A DNA stretch of 64,000 bases from contig JAAOOA010000324.1 of the NCBI GenBank assembly GCA_012861695.1, positions 343,310-407,309 on the forward strand. Reading direction: 5' to 3'. This document shows positions 11,540 through 22,762 of this stretch, piece by piece. The position numbers were made by a program, and so were the translations under genes. The stretch's first letter is position 1; each line of letters begins with the position of its first letter. Below the pieces are notes generated by a model. The model was not told the origin of the DNA and searched no databases. It saw only the letters and a list, made by a program, of their open reading frames with translations. The stretch is from Trematomus loennbergii (Eukaryota > Chordata > Actinopteri > Perciformes > Nototheniidae).

Positions 11540-14500
11540 CTGCAGGTAAAACCAGACGAAAGAATAGGTTGAATGAAATAATCCGCCATTATTGCTCATT
11601 TTATTATATATTTTCCGAGTTGTTCTTACCTCTTGCCCACCTTCGGTAGATGTAAATACACACTATGAATATTACGGTGAAGGTAAGGAATATCAGGATG
11701 GAGCACAGCAGCCTGGACAGAGGCATGAGAGGAGGATGAGGCGTAGGCTGATCTGTGAGGGAGAACATTATTATTATTTAAAATTCAAACATTTGCGTCT
11801 GCTGGCGAAGCACATTTCCACTTTCCTGATGTTCAATATACTCTTTATCGTCTATTTTCAGTCTAAATTGGACCATAATTCACAGAATGAGCCTCATACT
11901 GTGTTGAAGATTACTTTAAAGTAGAGATAGACACTTTAAACTCCTCTGGAAAATGTTTACTGACGTATTAAATCAAGTGAGAAGTAGGGTCATTTCTCAT
12001 AGACTTCTATACAATGTGACTCTTCCCTGCCCCCGTCTGGATATACGAGAGAATGCAGGATTAAGGTTTAAGGCACACAATGGCTTTGAAAGTCTTTTAA
12101 CATTAAAATTACAGATCTGCAGGCTATATACCACAAATATAAGATAGAAGTAAGGTCATTTTCTCATAGACTTCTATACAATCCCACTTTCTTTTTGCCC
12201 CCTGCTGGATTTGATAGAGAATGCAGCTTCGAGCCACTTCTTACATTGGCTTTGTTCGATTTCTACCTGTAAAATCAACCAATTAGCACACGTTTCCAGA
12301 GAAAATGCGTCATCACCTGTCACTGCGAGCCAGCTCTGCTGGGATTTTGCTTTCTTGGGATGTTCACACCTGTAGAAACCTTCATCGGATTTGGACACTG
12401 CTTGAAAGATCAGCTTCCCTGCAGAATGGTCGCCGATAAACCGTTGTTTTTGTAGAACGCCGCAGAGAAATTTGATGTGGGTGTACCGCCCTTTTCCTTG
12501 TAGGAACAACGAAGCGCCACTTCATCTCCCGCCATCACAGGAAGCGTCGGAATCTCCAAGATCACACCGACAGCTGGAATATAAAACATACATCTCCATG
12601 CTTTTGTATTCAGTATTGAAAAATAAAGTACATGAACTCAAGTGCGCTTCTTAAGTACAACTGTGAAGAATTTTCATTTCCTGCTTATTGAAAAAGTAGC
12701 TTGTTTCTGAATTGTAGTTCAATTACTCCGTTAAAATTATTTTAGAGCTTTATTTACTACTTATTTCAACATTTTGCATTAAACTATATGATAAACTTTT
12801 AACATAATGCATTTCCAAAGATTAAACCATGGGAATAACTGTTTGAGGTACAGAAAGGTACAATTATTGAATATAATACAATTCAAAAATCTGAATTTCA
12901 ACAATATGCATGCAACAATATTAACAATCTAATAATGTCATATATAAAATAATATATCATATATGGAGGCCGTACTTTTGTTATGTACTTTTTTAATGTT
13001 GGACAATGTCTAGAGAAAATACTGTGGAAGTAATGAACCCTGGATTGTTTTTTTAAGAAATTAAGTTTAAAATATTAAAATGTGTTAACTGTTAAATAAT
13101 ATTAAAATGCAACAAACCACAAATATCCAGGTGAGAAGTACGTTCATTTTCTCATTGACTTCTACACAATCTGACTTCTTTTAGCGACATTAGTATTGTG
13201 ATATTTAAAAATGAACTTGGTTTCTTTGCATTGTTCAAGTTCTGAAACCAGTGAAACTTTTTTCAATTTCTGCAAAAACATTTTCTTGTAATGTGTCTGC
13301 TATTATGCAAAATTCACTTTTCGATGTCTTTTATACATAAATATGTGTCCCCGGTGTGTCAGGAGACTCTCTTTTCCTTTTTTTTTTAGACCCAGAATCA
13401 GCGTTTCTCTAACAGGGCTGAAATAGAGGGATATGAGGGATGTCTAAAATGCATGATCTGTTTGGTATTTTGAGCAAAACACTTCATAGACATGTTTTTT
13501 TATATATAATTTGTATATATCTGAGACCCATAATATATGCCTAAAAATAACATGATAGGAGATCTTTAAGTGAAGGACCTGAATACTTCCTCTACAAGTG
13601 GCTGTTTAATAGAGTGGTGCAGGGATGACGTATTTACCCGGGAGTAAACTGCGCATGGGTTCCCTCGACAAAAAAGCAACGGGGATTTCTCCATAGGATT
13701 TTGGAATATTGTAAAAAATGAGGTCTGTGGAAAACGAAGCTGTTAGATACAGTAAATACACGTTTTGTTCAGCCGGATAATCTCCACGTCTGCCCTACTT
13801 TTATCATTTTCGAATCATAAAGCTAATCGCCAGAAGCAAAATGCTAACGTTATGCTATAAAGGAGCTACAGTCGAGTACAGCAGCACGACTTCAACGTCA
13901 CGCCCAATTTAAAGGGGACCTTAAAAAAGTATAAATATGCCTTATGTAGGTATGGTCCCTACACTATATTATTCAAATATAGCATGATAGGTCCACTTTA
14001 AGATCCATATTCAAACATACAGATTCTAAATGGTACGAGTTGAAGCGGTGTTTTAACAGTTTTCAGGAGGCAGGTACTTGCTTTCAAGCAAACTAACTTA
14101 GAGGTGTTTACGTGTTCGGCGTAATGACGTACAACGACCTCCACAACTTCTGTAGTCATATTCAGCCACTTGGTAACAACCATCGTTTTTCAGACACGTC
14201 AACTCTTCAGAAATCACCAGTGGGGTCACTGCTGATGGATTTAATGTCGTAGAACAAAACGTGATCCGTCTCTTTGTGTCAACCACAGACCTTATTTCCA
14301 GATTTTTTCCTAAATCCTATGGAGAGATCCCATTGGCTCTGAGACGAGGGAAGTGGTAAAATGCTGACTCACTTCCTGGTTTTAGGACTCGTCACTGCAC
14401 CACTCTATTGCATAAATGTAAGTTTTTTTGGTATTACTATTCACTGAGATGTTGACGGAGTTGCTGCAGCTGCCCTCCGGAGACTCGCACCAGTACACCC

Positions 14501-15260
14501 CAGCGTCCGTGGGGTAGGCGGCCTCGATCAGGCACGAGGAATTACCCGGTTCGCCCCAGCCATGCGTGCAAACCTCAGAAATCTTCCGGGAAGTGTTTCT
14601 CTTGATGCTCCAGCCAGTGGAGTTTGCTTCGCACTTCAGATTGATGGATTCATACTGGAAGAACTGGGATCGGTCGGGCGTGACGACCAGCGTCGCAGCT
14701 GTGGAGGTCAGAGAGATTAGCAAAAACATCCATGAGAAATGCTCTGGAAATGATGTTAGTGTCTTCAATGGTAGAAAGAACCCTGGATTGGCTTTTTTTA
14801 AGTAATCAAGTGTGATGTTTTTAGCTTTAATTGCTGCCAGCATTTGATTTAGGCATCTTCCTATGAGTTTAACTTGGATGGACGGTGCCCTTATTGTCAA
14901 TTTCACTTTTAGTTGGACCAAAGTTTACAATATCAACTTTGTTGTAAAATCTTACTTCTATAATTGTTTTATTTGCTGTATGCCTGGCTCTAACACTCTT
15001 ATTTACAAACCAGGGTTTTAAAGAGAGTAAAATCCAGATTTTTTACCAAAATTCACAATCACTGGAATGAGAAACCAGGAAGCCACATTCGACAAACCAT
15101 GCATTTCTCTCGGTTAACTTTCTATATTTAGATTTCAAAAGAGGATAAGTCAATGAAGTTTGGTTGGCACATGAGCCTGGTTACATAAACACTATTTAAA
15201 TAATAATAATCAAATATAAACATACTTACAGAGCATTAGGCAGAGAGAGGAGACTTCCAT
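11523..15260 (-). CDS. gene B: Fc-receptor-like Ig receptor (multi-exon, D2 frameshifted)
   Basis: Exons on the minus strand: leader 15230-15260, D1 14438-14698, D2 12317-12573, transmembrane 11630-11752, terminal tail 11523-11539. It encodes a two-Ig-domain surface receptor of the fish FCRL type with a very short cytoplasmic tail (RRWARARANA, no tyrosine). Exon borders are phase 1 throughout. The D2 exon is 257 nt, one short of a multiple of three, and changes frame near 12430, so the gene is either decayed or carries a base-calling error. It is divergent from gene C and convergent with gene A. The small second leader exon expected for the family was not found. Confidence 0.7.
11630..11752 (-). 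CDS. gene B transmembrane exon
   Basis: Acceptor CCCTCACAG, donor GTAAGA, 123 nt, phase 1 to phase 1. It encodes a proline-rich stalk [13 protein letters not shown], then a hydrophobic span [20 protein letters not shown], then basic RRWAR as a stop-transfer signal. There is no charged residue inside the span. Confidence 0.75.
12317..12573 (-). CDS. gene B Ig domain D2 exon, frameshifted
   Basis: The first frame gives [19 protein letters not shown] and reaches AAFYKNNG. The second half ([24 protein letters not shown]) is in another frame. The unshifted first frame hits a TGA at about 12414. Acceptor TTCCAG and donor GTGATG are intact. The membrane-proximal FCRL signature [11 protein letters not shown] is plain. 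Confidence 0.75.
12600..13300. other. gene B intron, AT-rich, nothing recognised
   Basis: Intron between D1 and D2. No exon seen. Confidence 0.4.
13305..13572. mobile_element. degenerate MITE in gene B intron
   Basis: Starts near attatgcaaaattcac and ends aacatgataggagatcttta. The internal blocks (ctgaaatagaggg, tgatctgtttggt, atatatctgagacc) match the TTAA-flanked element at 26225-26755. Confidence 0.6.
13911..14002. mobile_element. short MITE fragment (GGGACCTATCATGC family)
   Basis: About 90 bp bounded by tttaaaggggacct and gcatgataggtccactttaa. It matches the ends of the element at 44216-45161. Confidence 0.55.
14438..14698 (-). CDS. gene B Ig domain D1 exon
   Basis: 261 nt, phase 1 to phase 1, acceptor CTGACCTCCACAG, donor GTAATA. 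It encodes [27 protein letters not shown] and [19 protein letters not shown], closely matching gene A D1. Four cysteines are present. Confidence 0.8.
15230..15260 (-). CDS. gene B leader exon
   Basis: 31 nt, [10 protein letters not shown] plus one base, donor GTAAGT. Same length and phase as the leaders of genes A and D. Confidence 0.65.
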
Positions 15261-16542
15261 CTCGGTAATGCCGTCTCTCTTCTTCTATCGAGTTTGACGC
15301 GGTCGGCGACCACATCCTGGCCAAACACAGGAAATATTGACAGTTAACGCTGAACGTACCTGAGAGGATTCACAAGCTCAACTTTTAAAAACATGCATAC
15401 CGAAACTGAAATAAAGAACTGAAAAGATGTGGTTCAGGTGGATATTTTACTGTCAGTAAAATGTACCTATACCACGCTGTGAAAATACAACACAACATGT
15501 ACTATTCCTGCATTTAAAACCATACCTCGTAAAGTTAACTTTTCACGAGTACTTCTAATCAAGTGAAAGTCCGAGTGGTACTCAGACTTACTTAAAGAGG
15601 CCCTATTAAGCCAGCGAGTCTAGTGTAGAAAAGGTTTGCATTTGATCATAAAGTTTGTACATTTACAGGGACTGGGGCCAAATCTAAGCAGCTTATAAAC
15701 ATCAGATTTTAAAACAAAAATAAGTTTACAAAAAAAGGAAACGCCATTAAATATTTTTGGAGTTTTATTTGAGTTCAGTCAGACAACTCATGTGTTTCTG
15801 TGACATCAGAATCAGAATCAGGTGTATCACCAGGTGGGTTGACACGTACGAGGAATTTGACTTGGTGTCGTGGTGCATACATAAAAGTGAAACAAAATAA
15901 ATAAAAACAGGTAGAGAACTATTTAAAGAACACTATGGTAACATTAAAACATTTAAAAACTAAAATATAAAATATGTGCAGTAAAAAACTAAAATATGTT
16001 TATTAGAAGCAGCATGTAGTTTGGCGTCTTGGCTCGGGCCTCGTCACTCCACAGATTAACAAAGACCATTGAGTGATGATGAACTTTCCCCGAGCCTTCA
16101 GGTGGAAGCAGAGTTGGCGAGGAAGAGGCAGATCTGGCAGCTTAAGTAAGAGGGACAAGGCGCGCCACGGGGCAAAGTATCATTGGTGCTTGAGTGACTG
16201 CCCATTTATTATTATGAATAACCTGAAAGAAGGGAGCCAGTGTGACAACAGGAAGTTCACTTTGCATCGAGAGACAGTGGATAGGTGTGGTTTGTGCTTT
16301 ATTCAAACGAGGAGTAAATATCTTACCAATCCTGTTTTTACCTGCTGGGCGCTGCACCTGTATTCCCTGCCTGCTTTTAAATTTTAACTTTTGAGGAAAG
16401 AGCAACTTTTGGATTATGTAATGTTATCCCCCTTATCTCGGCGGAAATCCATCATTTTGGGTCTACAAACAATGAGGCAAATCCATTTATTTAAAGCAAA
16501 AGATTTTAACTGTTAATCAAGACAGATTTTTGACGTACAGCT
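15261..16542. promoter_or_regulatory. shared upstream region of divergent genes B and C
   Basis: About 1.28 kb separates the start codons of gene B (minus) and gene C (plus). Promoters and 5' UTRs of both must lie here if the models are right. Part of it (about 15640-15720) is a dispersed repeat. No TATA or factor site can be named with confidence. Confidence 0.35.
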
Positions 16543-16594
16543 ATGATGTGGAAAACTGGACTGATTGTATTGCTTCTTCAGATCAAGAGCACGG
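16543..16594 (+). CDS. gene C leader exon
   Basis: MMWKTGLIVLLLQIKST plus one base, then a GTAATA donor. The leader is hydrophobic. Confidence 0.65.
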
Positions 16595-19500
16595 GTAATA
16601 TTCTTTCGTTTTTTGTTTATGTGTTATTGTTTTTGAGTAATATAACGATTAGTTTCAGGGTGATTTCCTGCTTTAAATCTGTGTCAAGTATTTTATTATT
16701 ACCTCACTGTGTGCTGTAGTCAAATTAAATCCTTTAGCACTATCCATTCCCATTCATTTGGACAAAAATATATAAAACATTTTATTTTTATTTGCAGGGG
16801 AAGAGCAAGGAGAGGAGGACGGTAATAAAAAATAAATATATATAATATGTAATGTTTTTTATTTTTCTCTTAGTATTCATTTAGTGTCTCTTTGTAGTCA
16901 TTTAGTGTGTCTTTGTAGTCTTAAAATGAGGCTGCTAGACATTCTTCTTTTTTCTCGTTACAGGATATAAGTTAATTTGCCCGGAGACCCTGCCTGCAGT
17001 GGTGGGAGAGGACGTGATTCTGGACTGCCACCTCAATCCTCAGGTGGACGTTATGAGATACTGGACATTTGTTGAATGGAAATTCAATGATGAAAACGAT
17101 ATCGTGGTTTACCGAAGTGGAGGCTTTTCTGAGGTTCTGGTGGATTTGTTCGGAGGCAAAGTGTCTCATGACAACTGGGATCTCAACAAAGGGAAACTTC
17201 CTCTGAAAATCTCAGCGGTGCAGAAATCTGATGCTGGGAGTTACACCTGCCGCATTGGGATTAAGGAAAAGCAAATAAACTGCAACACAGAACTCACAAT
17301 CACAGACGGTAACTCATGCTTACACTGCTACATATGTAAACAAATGCAGTATTAATAGTCAGACTGTAGTCATTTATATGTTTTATTGTTTTTGAGTAAG
17401 ATAACGATTAGTTCCAGCGTGATTTCTTGCATTAAATCTGTGTCAAGTATTTTATTATTACCTTACTTTGTGCTGTAGTCAATTTAAATCCTTACCTGGT
17501 GCCTGAATGCTTAACAAATATTAAACTACATCATAAAAACCTCTCATTTTTTGCCCCTTTGTAGTCATTTGTGTCTCTTTGAAGTCATTTGTGTCTCTTT
17601 GAAGTCATTTTGTGTCTCTTTGTAGTCATTTTGTGTCTCTTTGAAGTCATTTTGTGTCTCTTTGTAGTCATTTTGTGTCTCTTTGTAGTCATTTTGTGTC
17701 TCTTTGAAGTCATTTTGTGTCTCTTTGTAGTCATTTTGTGTCTCTTTGAAGTCATTTTGTGTCTCTTTGTAGTCATTTTGTGTCTCTTTGTAGTCATTTT
17801 GTGTCTCTTTGAAGTCATTTTGTGTCTCTTTGAAGTCATTTTGTGTCTCTTTGTAGTCATTTTGTGTCTCTTTGTAGTCATTTTGTGTCTCTTTGAAGTC
17901 ATTTTGTGTCTCTTTGAAGTCATTTTGTGTCTCTTTGTAGTCATTTAGTGTGTCTTTGTAGTCTTAAAATGAGGCTGCTAGACATTCTTCTTTTTTCTCC
18001 TTACAGGATATAAGTTAATTTGCCCGGAGACCCTGCCTGCAGTGGTGGGAGAGGACGTGATTCTGGACTGCCACCTCAAGCCTCAGGTGGACGTTATGAG
18101 ATACTGGACATTTGTTGAATGGAAATTCAATGATGAAAACGATATCGTGGTTTACCGAAGTGGAGGCTTTTCTGAGGTTCTGGTGGATTTGTTCGGAGGC
18201 AAAGTGTCTCATGACAACTGGGATCTCAACAAAGGGAAACTTCCTCTGAAAATCTCAGCGGTGCAGAAATCTGATGCTGGGAGTTACACCTGCCGCATTG
18301 GGATTAAGGAAAAGCAAATAAACTGCAACACAGAACTCACAATCACAGACGGTAACTCATGCTTACACTGCTACATATGTAAACAAATGCAGTATTAATA
18401 GTCAGACTGTAGTCATTTATATGTTTTATTGTTTTTGAGTAAGATAACGATTAGTTCCAGCGTGATTTCTTGCATTAAATCTGTGTCAAGTATTTTATTA
18501 TTACCTTACTTTGTGCTGTAGTCAATTTAAATCCTTACCTGGTGCCTGAATGCTTAACAAATATTAAACTACATCATAAAAACCTCTCATTTTTTGCCCC
18601 TTTGTAGTCATTTTGTGTCTCTTTGAAGTCATTTTGTGTCTCTTTGAAGTCATTTTGTGTCTCTTTGTAGTCATTTTGTGTCTCTTTGAAGTCATTTTGT
18701 GTCTCTTTGTAGTCATTTTGTGTCTCTTTGTAGTCATTTTGTGTCTCTTTGAAGTCATTTTGTGTCTCTTTGTAGTCATTTTGTGTCTCTTTGAAGTCAT
18801 TTTGTGTCTCTTTGTAGTCATTTTGTGTCTCTTTGTAGTCATTTTGTGTCTCTTTGAAGTCATTTTGTGTCTCTTTGAAGTCATTTTGTGTCTCTTTGTA
18901 GTCATTTTGTGTCTCTTTGTAGTCATTTTGTGTCTCTTTGAAGTCATTTTGTGTCTCTTTGAAGTCATTTTGTGTCTCTTTGTAGTCATTTAGTGTGTCT
19001 TTGTAGTCTTAAAATGAGGCTGCTAGACATTCTTCTTTTTTCTCCTTACAGGATATAAGTTAATTTGCCCGGAGACCCTGCCTGCAGTGGTGGGAGAGGA
19101 CGTGATTCTGGACTGCCACCTCAAGCCTCAGGTGGACGTTATGAGATACTGGACATTTGTTGAATGGAAATTCAATGATGAAAACGATATCGTGGTTTAC
19201 CGAAGTGGAGGCTTTTCTGAGGTTCTGGGAGATTTGTTCGGAGGCAAAGTGTCTCATGACAACTGGGATCTCAACAAAGGGAAACTTCCTCTGAAAATCT
19301 CAGCGGTGCAGAAATCTGATGCTGGGAGTTACACCTGCCGCGTTGGGATTAAGGAAAACCAAATGCACTGCAGCACAGAACTCACAATCACAGACGGTAA
19401 CTCATGCTTACACTGCTACATATGTAAACAAATGCAGTATTAATAGTCAGACTGTAGTCATTTAAAACACGATCATAATACAATAAATAATAAGAAAAAT

Positions 19501-20818
19501 AAATAATAAGAAAAACAGAAAAAAACTGTAAATTGAAAACAGCATGTATAAAAACAAATTTGAGATTAAATACCAAATGTGTATTTAAAAGAATAATGTA
19601 AATACAAAATAAAAACATCCAAACAAAATAGTGTGAATTTAAAATACAAATGTATGATAACAATTAAATATTACGAACAATTTTTAACTAAGAAATAAAA
19701 TATTGTAAATAAAAAAAATTCTAGAAAATATATAATACGCATTTATACAGATGTCAAATAAATCAAATATAAGCCTCGACTTAAAAGTAATAAATCACCT
19801 TTATTACAATTTTTTCAGCAGTCGATGAACGGGCCCCGGACCGAGCTGTGAGTAAAGAATGCCAGAACATTTATAATAAATACTTCTTGAATGTATGAAA
19901 ACATGTTTTTAATAGACCCTGATACTGTTCACTAACATCAGTAACATCTGGATCACCCAGAAAAAAACGTATATAATAACCATTATTTTTTCCCACAGAA
20001 GAAGAGCCAGAGCAGCACAACCATTGGGGTAAGTTACAATATAAGTTGTTCTTTTACTGTATAATATAATGTTCTTTTTAATTTAACACATTTTTTATTC
20101 ACTCAGAAAAAAACGTATAATAACCATTATTTTTTCACACAGAAGAAGAGCCAGAGCAGCACAACCATTGGGGTAAGTTACAATATAAGTTGTTCTTTTA
20201 CTGTATAATATAATGTTCTTTTTAATTTAACACATTTTTTATTCACCCAGAAAAAAACGTATATAATAACCATTATTTTTTCCCACAGAATAAGAGCCAG
20301 AGCAGCAAAACCATTGGGGTAAGTTACAATATAAGTTGTTCTTTTACTGTATAATATAATGTTCTTTTTAATTTAACACATTTTTTATTCATCCTTCATT
20401 CCTTATTTTCTACTGGGGTCCCGATAATTTAAGGATATCAAATAAAAATGTTTATAATTTGTCATCTGGTCTCTTTTCTTTCAGTATACTGTGCCCTTTC
20501 TGGTGTTGGCCGTGTTTACAATACTGATCCCTATTGTACTGAAGAAATATCGAAAGGTCTGTAAAGTCACAAAATATAAATTAAAAGCACAAAAATGTAA
20601 AACAAAACATGATTAGTTGAATTTCTTTACTTCTTTACATTTAATTAGGATTTATTCAGGATTTCTTATTAATTGACAAAATGTAACACATACAAAATAT
20701 TGTAACATTTCTATACATCTTTTATTTGCAAATATTAAAATGGAATGCTCCACATGCATATTAAAATAAAATCTGTTTCTGTGTCATATAGGTATGCAGG
20801 GCCAGACTGGGACAATAA
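16543..20818 (+). CDS. gene C: butyrophilin/MOG-like V-set receptor with triplicated V exon
   Basis: Exons: leader 16543-16594, short acidic exon 16798-16821, V-set 16964-17308, V-set 18007-18351, V-set 19052-19396, linker 19819-19847, stalk micro-exons 19999-20028, 20143-20172 and 20289-20318, TM 20485-20556, terminal 20792-20818. All phases are consistent: phase 1 through the V exons, then phase 0 from the linker on. Fully spliced it is a type I membrane protein with three almost identical V domains, or with one or two if cassettes are skipped. The V domain resembles MOG/butyrophilin V sets (GEDVILDCHL, KSDAGSYTCRI). The tail is only K-K-Y-R-K plus VCRARLGQ, so signalling would need a partner. 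No frameshift was seen. Confidence 0.7.
16798..16821 (+). CDS. gene C short acidic exon
   Basis: 24 nt, phase 1 to phase 1, encoding GEEQGEED between leader and first V exon. Acceptor TTTGCAG, donor GTAATA. Confidence 0.55.
16964..17308 (+). CDS. gene C V-set exon, copy 1
   Basis: 345 nt, phase 1 to phase 1. Encodes YKLICPETLPAVVGEDVIL, the first Cys in LDCHL, W at VEWKF, and the D-x-G-x-Y-x-C motif. It differs from copy 2 at one coding position in the first part (HLN versus HLK). Confidence 0.8.
17560..17960 (+). repeat. 21-bp minisatellite, array 1
   Basis: About 18 copies of a 21-bp unit (tcattttgtgtctctttgaag, varying gaag/gtag) between V copies 1 and 2. The unit is also present as two copies at 16874-16920 before V copy 1, the likely ancestral state. 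Heptad-like frames on both strands are repeat translations. Confidence 0.9.
18007..18351 (+). CDS. gene C V-set exon, copy 2
   Basis: 345 nt, same borders as copy 1, and its flanking introns are also nearly identical, so the duplication is recent. Confidence 0.8.
18600..19005 (+). repeat. 21-bp minisatellite, array 2
   Basis: The same 21-bp unit and a nearly identical pattern of gaag/gtag variants as array 1, lying between V copies 2 and 3. Array and V exon were duplicated together as a unit of about 1045 bp. Confidence 0.9.
19052..19396 (+). CDS. gene C V-set exon, copy 3
   Basis: 345 nt. It differs from copies 1 and 2 mainly in the last strand (RVGIKENQMHCSTELT instead of RIGIKEKQINCNTELT) and at GDLFGG. 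No minisatellite follows it. It is probably the oldest member or one altered by exchange. Confidence 0.8.
19819..19847 (+). CDS. gene C linker exon
   Basis: 29 nt after ATTTTTTCAG, encoding AVDERAPDRA, phase 1 in and phase 0 out, donor GTGAGT. It converts the phase-1 V cassettes to the phase-0 stalk. Confidence 0.55.
19999..20318 (+). CDS. gene C triplicated stalk micro-exon
   Basis: Three 30-nt exons (19999-20028, 20143-20172, 20289-20318), each with acceptor CACAG and donor GTAAGT. Copies 1 and 2 encode KKSQSSTTIG and copy 3 encodes NKSQSSKTIG. They repeat every 144-146 bp together with intron sequence. All are phase 0 to phase 0, so any number can be spliced in. The Ser/Thr content suits an O-glycosylated stalk. 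Confidence 0.65.
20485..20556 (+). CDS. gene C transmembrane exon
   Basis: 72 nt, acceptor CTTTCAG, donor GTCTGT. It encodes YTVPFLVLAVFTILIPIVLK followed by KYRK, a single membrane span with a basic stop-transfer. Confidence 0.65.
20792..20818 (+). CDS. gene C candidate terminal exon, transposon-derived
   Basis: The acceptor catatag is followed in phase 0 by VCRARLGQ and TAA. Position 20797 onward (cagggccagactgggac) is the end of a hAT-type element, so the stop codon would come from the transposon. The true last exon may lie elsewhere. Confidence 0.4.
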   Translation, partial: VCRARLGQ

Positions 20819-22179
20819 GTCAGGCCGGGAATTATACACCCAGCCAGGCCACTACCAGTTTGTTTTGTGCCATTTAGCTGGATTTATTTGTCAATATTTA
20901 CAGCGTTGCTGCCCATAGTGATAGCCCTCTAGTTTAGTAGTTTAGTAATGCTGATACAGCATTCCCACTATATGTTATTCTACGGACAAAATTATTATTA
21001 TTCCGCCGGAATTTTGCACCTCTTCTCCTCCTGCATTCAACATCGCAGAAACTCCGTTCAAACAACAAAACGTTCAGCTCGGTCGGGAATCGATGGCTAT
21101 TACTTTTATCATTCATAACTTTCATAATTCCAGAGATACATCCCATAATTCATCACATTTTTAACCATTGAAATCAATGGAGAAAATCTTCAGACTTGAA
21201 CAATCTTCATGCGACTTCAACTGCTAACTGCTCATTCATACTTTCACTCAGAAACCTCATTCCAACTTTAAAATGTTACATCTTTCTGACATTATTCGTG
21301 TAACAACTTTTAAATCTGATTCTTACTTTTAGAGATATTAAACATTGTTCAGACCTTGTTAAAGAGGCTTTCTTCAGATTTTAACATTAACTAGAGTGCG
21401 TGATGTCACAGCTAGAGGGTAGGAAATCTTGAAATTTGCCTTCATATTTTTTTTAAAAACTGCCATAATTCCCAAACCCTACATTCTTGAGACATAATTT
21501 TCATGACAAACGTAGGAAAACATCTCGTAGCTTGAAAAATGATAAATAATTAAACAAAATGCCTCTTGAGGGCCTGAAGTGAAAAAAACTTTCAACATGT
21601 CTCCATTAAAACCCATTGCAATTTCAGGCTGATATTTCCTCACAGCAGCAGCCACACACCTTTAGTTAAACTGCCAAAAAGGCCACATTGTTAACCCGAA
21701 AGTACACAAAAATTACACTTCAGATACTCAACTTCCTTGACATGCTTCACGTTTTGAAATTTCACAGATATCTGTTATGGTTCTTCCACAAAACGTTCAC
21801 ATGTAAGAGGTTTATCTCTCATTCAGAACAATGCAAACCTTTGATCTCTACAGAGCTCGTTAGCTCAACTATAAACACCTGTGTAATGGAACACGATGAT
21901 GTCATCACTCCAACTGACAGCAGTCAGTTCTAACTGTTCATTTCATACTCACACTCTCTCTCTCTCTCTCTCTGACACACCCAGACACACACACTCTCTC
22001 TTTCTCTCTCTCACACACAATGTTCCAAACGGCCATCAAATGCCGTTGCCATGGCGACAGACCACTCGCCATGAAACACGATGTCACTGTAAGTCCAATG
22101 GACACGGTCCAATCATCCCCCAATCTTCACTTGTATATCACCGGTCCATGCCTCAACAGCTCTACGCCAAATCTGAAAT

Positions 22180-22233
22180 CTCACCATATGCCGTTTCCAT
22201 GGAAGCGTTTCCATGGAAACGGCATATGGTGAG
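22180..22233. repeat. perfect 25-bp hairpin
   Basis: Arms 22180-22204 and 22209-22233 are exact reverse complements with a 4-nt spacer gcgt. Each arm carries catatgccgtttccatgg. It lies in a dispersed repeat rich in ccgttgccatgg-like motifs. Confidence 0.8.
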
Positions 22234-22689
22234 GGATGCGTATCCCTCGCCATAAAACACGATGTCCCTTTAACTCCTATGAAAATGTTCAAAAAGTGCT
22301 CAAAATTCACATGTGTGCTAACAGTCCAGCCGTGAAGAGATCTATGAGACAGTTTTGAGATTTCTTCAAATGCTGTTGCCATGGCAACACAATGGACATG
22401 GGTTACTATTTTAAAAAATGTGCATAAAAACTCAAAAATAAAAAAATATTTTGGAATTAAATGCATCAATCTGGTGCACTTTGAGGGGAAAATAAAGAGA
22501 ATAGATCTATGGAAACACCCTGATGAAACAGAACTGTATACATTTCAATAATCATAAAATCATAAGAACATGGCCATAACCAATAACATACCATATCCAA
22601 TATGAAAAAGATTGAAACTTGTTTATTTCTTTATTTTTGGTTCATTTATAGTTGTGAGTGTGTCTGGGCTCCTGAATCAGCATCTCCTG

Positions 22690-22762
22690 TCTCCCTCCTC
22701 TCCCCCCTGCTCCTCTCCCCCCTCTCCTCCTCTCCCTCCTCTCCCCCCTCTCTTCTTTGAGG
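22690..22762. repeat. CT-rich simple repeat
   Basis: Irregular ctcctctcccccctc tract. A separate (TC)n run lies at about 21956-21973. Confidence 0.8.

Noticed and set aside
14743..14743. Alternative acceptor for gene B D1 that adds a hydrophobic stretch ([13 protein letters not shown])
   Set aside because: Joined directly to the leader it creates a TAG at the junction. It would only work with an unseen extra exon, so the 14698 acceptor was kept.
17585..18993. Lys/Arg-rich and Leu/Val-rich heptad-repeat proteins on both strands
   Set aside because: A 21-bp array has a length divisible by three and stays open on both strands. No start context, splice site or family support.
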